DNA from: Paenibacillus sp.
GTDB lineage: Bacteria; Bacillota; Bacilli; Paenibacillales; NBRC-103111
DNA: 64,000 nucleotides
NCBI GenBank assembly: GCA_031180825.1
Contig: JAPSLM010000003.1
Coordinates: forward strand, 186,001-250,000
Direction: 5' to 3'
The translations under genes and the position numbers were made by a program. Position 1 is the stretch's first letter. Every line of letters begins with the position of its first letter. Below, one piece after another: positions 58,403-64,000 of this stretch. The notes under the pieces are model-generated. The model saw only the letters and a list, made by a program, of their open reading frames with translations, did not search any database and had not been told where the DNA came from.

Positions 58403-58668
58403 TTAACATAACTGGAATTGCTTATCCACCAGGGCATACCGTTCGAACGGAAGCAGCTCGGGCCCGGCAAATCCCGGAGACAAGCCGCTCCGCCAGGCTT
58501 TTGTCCGCCAGAGCATAGGCCCTCTGTGCACGCTGGCGGCTTGCAAATGCCGGCTGCAGCGTGCGATTCCAGCAGCACGCACCGGCTATCGGGAAAGACG
58601 GTCCGCACGGATGTTTGCGTATGCTCCGCAAGCGCACGCCGATGCGAGTCCAGCACGATAAACAGCAT
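58403..58668 (-). pseudogene. Decayed small gene with two frameshifts
   Basis: Coding-like sequence continues through three frames. Frame one reads MLFIVLDSHRRALAEHTQTSV and RTVFPDSRCVLLES. The second reads FASRQRAQRAYALADKSLAERLVSG. The third reads PGPELLPFERYALVDKQFQLC before a stop at 58403. Joining them gives a protein of about 90 residues. The family is not recognised. Its position between two glycosyltransferase genes suggests a glycan-related gene. No intact alternative ORF covers the 411-bp gap. Confidence 0.5.
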
Positions 58669-58766
58669 CTCGGGATGCCTCCCGTCTTCGGCACTTCTTG
58701 ATTCTCTGTTTACTATATGATAAACACCTATAATTTGTTATCGATTTTTCCAAGGAGGTCTGGCCG

Positions 58767-59573
58767 ATGAGCATCGTCATTTATCCGCCGACTCTCGATT
58801 GGGCCTGGATGAAGCAGCGTCCGCAGCAGCTGATGACCCAATTGGCGCGGCTCGGCCACACGGTCTATTTCTGCAATCGAACCCGGTCCGCTCCGCGGGT
58901 GGAGTCCGTCGAGCCGAACTTGTTTGTCGTCCATCACCACGAGCGAATCCGAAGATGCTACCCGGGGCAGCCTGCCGCCTTGATCCGCAACGCTTACGAT
59001 CCAAGCATGAAGCTGCACTTGCAGGACGAAGATGCCGCTGCAAGACGCGTGGTTTCGAAGCGGCGGCAGATCGGGTATGTCGGAGCTTGGGCGGCTTGGA
59101 TCGACGAAGGGCTGATCGGCCAATGTTCGCTGCTGCCCGGGGCGGAAATGACTGTAATCGGGCCGCAGTTCGACAGAAGGCATCGGCCCGGCGCTTATGG
59201 CGGCAAGGTACGGTTTTTGGGGCTCAAGCGGCATGAGGAGCTGCGGGACTATATTCAAAGCTTTAGCGTCTGCATCATCCCTTTCCGCATCACGCCCGTG
59301 ACGGTTGCGGCCAACCCGGTCAAAGCCTGCGAGTACCTGGCCGCCGGCAAACCGGTAATATCCACGGCGCTTCCCGAGTGCCGGACGATGGCTCCGCATG
59401 TGGATGTCGCCGCATCCCGCGAAGAATTTATCCGAAAGGTCGCGGAACGGCTTGACGAACCGGGCGACGGAACGGCCCGCAGCTCCTATGCGCTGGAGCA
59501 TACTTGGGAGCACCGCGCCCGGGAGATCGAAGCCTTCCTTCGTTCGCTGCCGGAACGAAAAGAGAAAGCCTGA
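58767..59573 (+). CDS. GT-B-fold glycosyltransferase, shortened
   Basis: A 268-residue protein related to the first half of the 873-residue enzyme: WAWMKQRPQQLMTQLARLGHTVYFCN, VEPNLFVVHHHERI, IGYVGAWAAWIDEGL, and VCIIPFRITPVTVAANPVKACEYLAAGKPVISTALPECRTM. The central block, which in the larger protein links the N-terminal domain to the second Rossmann domain (about 100 residues, with YDVLDALE and a lone PNAARIEDF-type loop), is missing here. It may be a natural short form or have suffered an internal deletion. It follows AAGGAGG. Confidence 0.72.
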   Translation: MSIVIYPPTLDWAWMKQRPQQLMTQLARLGHTVYFCNRTRSAPRVESVEPNLFVVHHHERIRRCYPGQPAALIRNAYDPSMKLHLQDEDAAARRVVSKRRQIGYVGAWAAWIDEGLIGQCSLLPGAEMTVIGPQFDRRHRPGAYGGKVRFLGLKRHEELRDYIQSFSVCIIPFRITPVTVAANPVKACEYLAAGKPVISTALPECRTMAPHVDVAASREEFIRKVAERLDEPGDGTARSSYALEHTWEHRAREIEAFLRSLPERKEKA

Positions 59574-59675
59574 TCCGGGTGAAAACCATTGCGTTTTCTT
59601 CCGGCGATGCCATCAAGCCCAGACCTCTTCCGCGCCAGATCTCGGCTCCCCGGCGAAACTCGCTGCATCTAAAGA

Positions 59676-59718
59676 AAAAAGCAAGGAAACCGCCTTTTGG
59701 CGTACTTCCTTGCTTTTT
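59676..59718. terminator. Bidirectional terminator between the glycosyltransferase and epimerase genes
   Basis: AAAAAGCAAGGAA (59676-59688) and TTCCTTGCTTTTT (59706-59718) are perfectly complementary over 13 bp, with A- and T-runs on either side. It can end both convergent transcripts. Confidence 0.9.
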
Positions 59719-59762
59719 GCTTTCTGCATACAGCGCGGCAAATCGAATAATCGGAATGCCCT

Positions 59763-60608
59763 TTATCCGGCCGCCCGCGAAGAGCGCCGCATCCGGGCCA
59801 GCGCTTCCGCCGAGGCGACCGCGTCCGGCACGCTGCGCAGCTCCAGCACCCAAGAGCCGGCGAAGCCGTGATCCTGCGCCAGCACCGTCACGGCTTCGAG
59901 CGGCACCGAGCCGGCGCCGAACGCCCAGTGATCGTCCCGCACGCCTCCATTGTCGCTCAAATGCAGTCCGATAACGTACGGCATGACGCGTTTGAGCGAC
60001 AGCAGGCAGAGCCCCGCGCCGGTCAAATGGGCGTGTCCCGCATCGAAGACGATCCGCAAACGCGGCGAATCGACCGAACGGACGATCTGCTCCAGAAATC
60101 TCACGTCCGTGCCCAACAGGTTCGGATACGGCGGTACGTTTTCCAGTCCGATCACGACTTCCGAGCCGGCTGTTGCGCGCAGCGCTTCCCGGACAAATTC
60201 CGCCACCCGCTCCGCGAGTTCCGATTCCCGGGCGGAACCGGCCAGCAGCTCCTCCGCCTCGTCCGCTTCTCCCGGATGCACCACGACATAAGCGCATTCC
60301 AGCCGCTCCGCGATCCGAAGCGTAGTTAACAGCAGCTCCATCGACGCTCTTCTGGCTTCCTCCTCGTACGCTGCCGGGTTCAAACCTGTGATCGGAGCAT
60401 GAATCGTCCAGCGAACGCCATGCTCCTTCCCAAGCTGCCGAAGCCACTCGAGCTTCTCCTCCGGCCAATCGAGCAGCTCGATGTGCGGTCCTTCGCCCAT
60501 GATCTCGATTTCCTTCCACCCGTCCCGGATCAAACGAACGACCGCCGCTTCCAAAGACTCCTCCAGCAGCGCATAAGTCGAAACGGCGCATTGACGCAGC
60601 GCTTCCAT
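59763..60608 (-). CDS. Sugar phosphate isomerase/epimerase-like TIM barrel
   Basis: An approximately 281-residue protein of the AP-endonuclease-2/xylose-isomerase-like superfamily. Features are IEIMGEGPHIELLD, WTIHAPITGLNPA, AYVVVHPGEADE, VVIGLENVPPYPNLLGTDVRFLEQIVR, LRIVFDAGHAHLTG and IGLHLSDNGGVRDDHWAFGAGSVPLEAV. Metal ligands of the family (Glu, Asp, His) are present. Best start ATG 60608, after GAGGGGG. A more upstream ATG (60626) has a poor site. It is the last gene of the ABC importer operon, so it probably acts on the imported sugar. Confidence 0.8.
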   Translation of the reverse strand: MEALRQCAVSTYALLEESLEAAVVRLIRDGWKEIEIMGEGPHIELLDWPEEKLEWLRQLGKEHGVRWTIHAPITGLNPAAYEEEARRASMELLLTTLRIAERLECAYVVVHPGEADEAEELLAGSARESELAERVAEFVREALRATAGSEVVIGLENVPPYPNLLGTDVRFLEQIVRSVDSPRLRIVFDAGHAHLTGAGLCLLSLKRVMPYVIGLHLSDNGGVRDDHWAFGAGSVPLEAVTVLAQDHGFAGSWVLELRSVPDAVASAEALARMRRSSRAAG

Positions 60609-60636
60609 TGCTTCCATCCCCCTCATCTTCGTAGAT

Positions 60637-61449
60637 TTACTTGATCCCCGACTGAATGAAGCTGTTCATAAACTGGCGCTGGAAGAGCAGAAATCCGGCC
60701 AGCAGCGGAGCGATGACCATCAGCGTCGCGGCGCTCACTTCCGTCCACTGCGCGCCCGTCTCGAACGATTGGGCGAAAATGGCCAGCCCTACCGTGAGCG
60801 GCCGGTTTTCTACGGAATTCGTAATGATAAGCGGCCACAAAAAGTTATTCCAATGATAGCTGACGGATACCAGCCCGAAGGCGATGTAGGACGGGCGCGC
60901 CAGCGGAAAATAAATTTTCCACAGCACCTGCCACTTGGAGCAGCCTTCCATGACGGCGGCTTCGTCCAGCTCCGGCGGGATCGTCTTAAACATCTGGCGC
61001 AGCAGAAATATCCCGAACGCCGACGCGAAGTAAGGCATCATAATGCCGAGCTTCGTATCAAGCAGCGACAATTCCTTCAGGACCTTGTAGTTCGGAAAAA
61101 TCAGCACGTCCGCCGGAATCATAATCTGCACCAGAAACAGCAGAAACACGAGATTTTGGCCGCGAAAGCGGACCCGGGCAAAAGCAAACGCCGCCATCGT
61201 CGCCGTGACCATCTGTACGGCAAAAACGCAGACGACGATCAGCAGCGTATTGACGTAGTATTGGGCAAACGGCGCAGCCGCCCAGACGCGGGCGAAGTTG
61301 TCCAGCGTGAACTCCAGAGACAAGCCCGGCTGCAGCGCAAGCTGTTTCGGACGAAAGGCCGTGCCGGTCACCCAGAAAAGCGGGATCAGCCAGACCAAAG
61401 CAAGCATATATATGAAAGCATGACTTATTTTCAATTTGTTACGCAGCAT
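60637..61449 (-). CDS. ABC sugar permease, MalG/UgpE type
   Basis: A 270-residue inner-membrane permease with six helices (about residues 10-32, 68-92, 103-125, 135-155, 185-205 and 240-260). The EAA loop is PPELDEAAVMEGCSKWQVLWKIYFPLARPS. It belongs to the carbohydrate uptake CUT1 group and partners the permease encoded upstream. It begins 36 bases after that permease stops. Confidence 0.92.
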   Translation of the reverse strand: MLRNKLKISHAFIYMLALVWLIPLFWVTGTAFRPKQLALQPGLSLEFTLDNFARVWAAAPFAQYYVNTLLIVVCVFAVQMVTATMAAFAFARVRFRGQNLVFLLFLVQIMIPADVLIFPNYKVLKELSLLDTKLGIMMPYFASAFGIFLLRQMFKTIPPELDEAAVMEGCSKWQVLWKIYFPLARPSYIAFGLVSVSYHWNNFLWPLIITNSVENRPLTVGLAIFAQSFETGAQWTEVSAATLMVIAPLLAGFLLFQRQFMNSFIQSGIK

Positions 61450-61485
61450 TCCATCGCCAACCTTCTTTCACAGGGCATTTCCGCA

Positions 61486-62379
61486 TCAATGGTAATGTAT
61501 TTTTTTATCCAGCCCGAAAAACTGCAGCGCCGCCACGAGCAGAAGGACGGCGATCATAACGACCGTCAAGGTCGAGGCCATGCCTTGATCCCAGAAGCTG
61601 AAAGCCGTTTCGTAAATATAATACAGCAGCAGATTGCTTGCGTTGTTCGGTCCGCCCTTCGTCATAATAAGCAGATGATCGACGAGCTTGAACGCATTGG
61701 TCAGCGCCACGATGGCGACAAACAAAGTCGTCGGCATCAGCAGCGGAAACGTAATTTTGCGAAACACGGTCCAACGCCCGACGCCGTCCACCTCCGCCGA
61801 CTCGTACAGGTCGCGGGAAATATTTTGCAGCCCGGCGAGGTAAAAAATCATAAAATACCCGGCTTCCTTCCAAATCATCATGACGATCATCGCGTACATC
61901 ACGAGCTCCGGCGTGCCCAGCCAGTTGATGTCGCCCTGCCCGATCCATTGAGTCAGCCTGCTCAGCAGCCCGTACTGCGGCGTATAAATGAACAGCCATA
62001 CGTTGGCGATGGCGATCATCGGGATCATGGTCGGATAAAAGAACGCCGTCCGCACGAAGCCTTTGCCGCGAATCGCCTTGTTCGCAAACACCGCCATCAG
62101 CAGCGCCAGCGCCATCGATGTCGGTACCGTGCCGAGCGCAAACCACAGATTGTTGGACATGACCTGCCAAAAAATATCGTCCTTCATCAGATGGGCATAA
62201 TTATCCAGGCCGGTAAAGACCGGCACCGGGCTCGCCAGATCCGCCTGGTAAAAGCTGAGCCGGATCGTCTTGGCGATCGGATAAAACGTAAACAGGAACA
62301 AGAACACGAGCGAAGGCAAAAGCAAAAGCCATGCGAATGCGTCCGTTTTCCATTGTAGGTTGAAGTTTTTGCCGCCCAA
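61486..62379 (-). CDS. ABC sugar permease, MalF/UgpA type
   Basis: A 297-residue permease with six helices (about residues 13-35, 75-98, 109-130, 155-178, 205-225 and 265-285). The EAA loop reads ISRDLYESAEVDGVGRWTVFRKITFPLLMP. It forms the channel with the second permease. No ATPase gene is present in the visible operon, so a shared ATPase such as MsmX is probably used. Confidence 0.92.
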   Translation of the reverse strand: MGGKNFNLQWKTDAFAWLLLLPSLVFLFLFTFYPIAKTIRLSFYQADLASPVPVFTGLDNYAHLMKDDIFWQVMSNNLWFALGTVPTSMALALLMAVFANKAIRGKGFVRTAFFYPTMIPMIAIANVWLFIYTPQYGLLSRLTQWIGQGDINWLGTPELVMYAMIVMMIWKEAGYFMIFYLAGLQNISRDLYESAEVDGVGRWTVFRKITFPLLMPTTLFVAIVALTNAFKLVDHLLIMTKGGPNNASNLLLYYIYETAFSFWDQGMASTLTVVMIAVLLLVAALQFFGLDKKIHYH

Positions 62380-62482
62380 AAGGAAGCCTCCCCGCGATCG
62401 TTAAAATAAAGCCGTACCGGAGCCCGGGGCGGCCGCCAGGATCACGCATGCCGCCGCCCGCAGTACACCGGGGTACTCAAGA

Positions 62483-63817
62483 TTACTTATTGAACGGAGC
62501 GAGCGCCTTGTCCGCTTCCTCCTGCGCTTTCTTCAAGGCGTCCGCCGGCGACATCGCGCCTGTCAGCGCCGCCTGCACCTGGTCGCTGAGCGCCTTCATC
62601 ACTTTGCCGTTGTTATGTGTGGACAATTCTGCGGCCGCATACTGCAATTGATCGCGCGCGACGACGGCGGCCGGGAATTCGGCGGCGTATTTTTTCATCC
62701 GCTCGGTTTCGTAGGCGGATTTGCGGACGGCGACATAGCCGGTGTCGATGCTCCATTGGGCGGCGCGTTCGGATTCGGTCATGAACTTCACGAATTTCCA
62801 AGCCGCTTCCTGCTTTTTCTTATCGATATCTTTAAAGATGTAGAAGTTGCCGCCGCCCGTCGGGCTGCCGAAGCTCTTTTGTTTCGGCAGGAAGCTGACG
62901 CCGAAGTCGAACTTGGCGTTTTTCTTCACGTTGGACAGGTTGCCCGTCGTATGGTACATCATGGCCGTCTTCCCTTCCAGGAAGTCCGAAGGCACGGTGC
63001 CCCACTCGGTCACGCCTTCCGGCATTACCTTTTCCTTTTTCGCCAAATCCACCCAATATTGCAAGCCTTCCACGTTTTCCGGCGTGTTGAACATGACCTT
63101 TTTGCCGTCCTCGGTCATGATGTTTTTTCCGTTTTGCAGCGCGAACGTCTGGAACATCCAGTAGGCGAAGCCGGTGACCGGAATTTCGAGGCCCCACTTG
63201 CCGTCTTTGGTCAGCTTCTTGGCGTAGTCCTTCATTTCGTCCCACGTTTGCGGCGGTTTGTTCGGATCGAGACCGGCCGCTTTAAACAGGTCCTTGTTGT
63301 AATACAGCACGATAGTACTGCGCTGGAACGGGATGCTGTACGTCTTGCCGCCGGTTTGCGAGTTCGCCAGAAACGCGGGGTAAAAGTCCGACAAATACTT
63401 GTCGCCGCCTTCTTTGGCGATGAACTCGTCCAGCGGAAGGATGGCGTTCATATCGAGCAGGCTGAACAGCTCGGTCGATTGCAGCACGGCGACATCCGGC
63501 GGAGTTTTGCCCTGTACGCCCGCTTGGGTCTTGACGGCGGTATCCGCGTAGCTGCCCGTATAGACCGGCTTGACGGTAATGTTCGGATTTTGCTTCGTGA
63601 ATTCCTGAGCCATCCCTTCGATGGTGGCGGTCAGCGGCCCTCCGACGGCAATCGGGTAATAGAACGTGAGTTCGACCTTTTCGTCCTTCGTCTCCGCTTT
63701 CGTATCCGCCTGATTCGAGGCCGAAGAAGCGGCAGGCGGCTCGGTTTTGGCGCCGCACCCGGCGATCATCGAAATACACAGACCCAGACTTACCATTTTT
63801 GCAGTTACGGAACGCAT
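62483..63817 (-). CDS. ABC sugar-binding lipoprotein (UgpB-like)
   Basis: A 444-residue solute-binding protein. The signal peptide ends in a lipobox IAGCG at about residues 18-22, then a Ser/Ala/Lys-rich linker leads into the CUT1 fold: VELTFYYPIAVGGPLTATIEGMAQEFTKQNPNITVKPVYTGSYADT and YSIPFQRSTIVLYYNKDLFKAAGLDPNKPPQTWDEM. The C-terminus has VKFMTESERAAQWSIDTGYVAVRKSA. The sequence resembles glycerol-3-phosphate-binding UgpB, but other sugars are possible. An AAAGGGAGAG ribosome site precedes the ATG. Confidence 0.9.
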   Translation of the reverse strand: MRSVTAKMVSLGLCISMIAGCGAKTEPPAASSASNQADTKAETKDEKVELTFYYPIAVGGPLTATIEGMAQEFTKQNPNITVKPVYTGSYADTAVKTQAGVQGKTPPDVAVLQSTELFSLLDMNAILPLDEFIAKEGGDKYLSDFYPAFLANSQTGGKTYSIPFQRSTIVLYYNKDLFKAAGLDPNKPPQTWDEMKDYAKKLTKDGKWGLEIPVTGFAYWMFQTFALQNGKNIMTEDGKKVMFNTPENVEGLQYWVDLAKKEKVMPEGVTEWGTVPSDFLEGKTAMMYHTTGNLSNVKKNAKFDFGVSFLPKQKSFGSPTGGGNFYIFKDIDKKKQEAAWKFVKFMTESERAAQWSIDTGYVAVRKSAYETERMKKYAAEFPAAVVARDQLQYAAAELSTHNNGKVMKALSDQVQAALTGAMSPADALKKAQEEADKALAPFNK

Positions 63818-63931
63818 CGTTTTCTCTCCCTTTGGTTGGTTGAATAGGATATACGTCTGCCGGGATCGTCCCTATGGCTTCACTGTAGCAAACGTGTGTG
63901 ATGTCCTCGTTAGAGCAATGTAAAGCAAATG

Positions 63932-64000
63932 TTAAAAATCGGAGCGGAGAGCTTCCAGCAAATCTCCCATAGAATCCCAGACATAGTCGGGCCGGATCGG
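63932..64000 (-). CDS. C-terminus of a HAD-type hydrolase (cut by the right edge)
   Basis: The last 22 codons of a gene running in from the right read PIRPDYVWDSMGDLLEALRS and end DF, then stop. The PDYVW-SMGDLLEAL pattern is the usual C-terminal end of HAD-superfamily phosphatases. It lies 114 bases upstream of the binding-protein gene and could belong to the same operon, in which case it may dephosphorylate the imported compound. Too little is visible to be sure. Confidence 0.5.
   Translation of the reverse strand, partial: PIRPDYVWDSMGDLLEALRSDF

Noticed and set aside
59428-60591. 387-codon leftward open frame over the epimerase and part of the glycosyltransferase
   Set aside because: Low-complexity Gly/Arg/Ala translation, crosses a strong bidirectional terminator and overlaps the real epimerase gene.
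1-64000. rRNA, tRNA or tmRNA genes
   Set aside because: No stretch with the expected conserved sequences or cloverleaf pattern was recognised. A covariance-model scan was not possible here.

Overview
The window looks like a chromosome segment from a spore-forming, moderately GC-rich member of the Bacillota, most likely Paenibacillus or a close relative. The evidence is spo0A, spoIVB, spoIIM and the complete spoIIIAA-AH operon, a gene order that follows the Bacillus subtilis backbone, strong AGGAGG-type ribosome sites, and sigma-A, sigma-E, sigma-G and Spo0A control sites that can be read directly. No rRNA, tRNA, CRISPR array, intact insertion sequence or prophage was seen.

Layout. 1-4.9 kb: a YvyF-like zinc protein, a 26-codon spore-type minigene behind a textbook sigma-G promoter, csaA, a GntR-ABC transporter operon, and an AT-rich patch with an overcoming-type AAA ATPase and a fragment of an ECF41 sigma factor. 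5-16.7 kb: two tandem purine nucleoside phosphorylases, deoB, a block of 40-bp hairpin repeats, xerD, a YqzK-like gene, ald, fur, spoIIM, an endonuclease Q-like gene, nudF, mciZ, a DUF3866 gene and an M20 peptidase. 16.7-25.4 kb: the Prli42 microprotein, the branched-chain 2-oxoacid dehydrogenase genes (lpdV-bkdAA-bkdAB-bkdB), a DUF2627 gene, two glycosyltransferase-type genes and steA. 25.5-27.4 kb: small unknown genes, then an AT-rich scar with two decayed genes and an XRE regulator.

27.5-49.6 kb is one long conserved leftward block: yqhV, spoIIIAA-AH, accB, accC, asp23-amaP-DUF2273, nusB, folD, xseA, xseB, ispA, dxs, tlyA, an unknown membrane gene, argR, recN, spoIVB, spo0A. It joins fatty-acid, folate and isoprenoid synthesis, DNA repair and the sporulation switch. 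Several intrinsic terminators divide it, one of them lying inside the spoIVB reading frame.

49.7-64 kb is more accessory: sulfolactate synthesis genes, a DUF441 gene, aspartate kinase, a histidine-phosphatase-like protein without its catalytic residues, a GNAT gene, a MerR-thioredoxin pair under a 20-bp-spacer promoter, a glycosyltransferase cluster (one two-domain enzyme, one decayed gene, one shortened gene), and a sugar-type ABC importer operon with an epimerase-like gene. A HAD-type gene is cut by the right edge.

Sporulation is the common thread. Three promoters (spoIIM, mciZ, spoIIIAA) share the same sigma-E geometry, the small 836-916 gene has a sigma-G promoter, and spo0A carries three 0A boxes around a sigma-H-like promoter. 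The most distinctive observations are the sigma-G minigene, the changed base-recognition residues in one of the two phosphorylases, the expanded Pro/Lys/Glu/Gln repeat in SpoIIIAH, and the terminator inside spoIVB.
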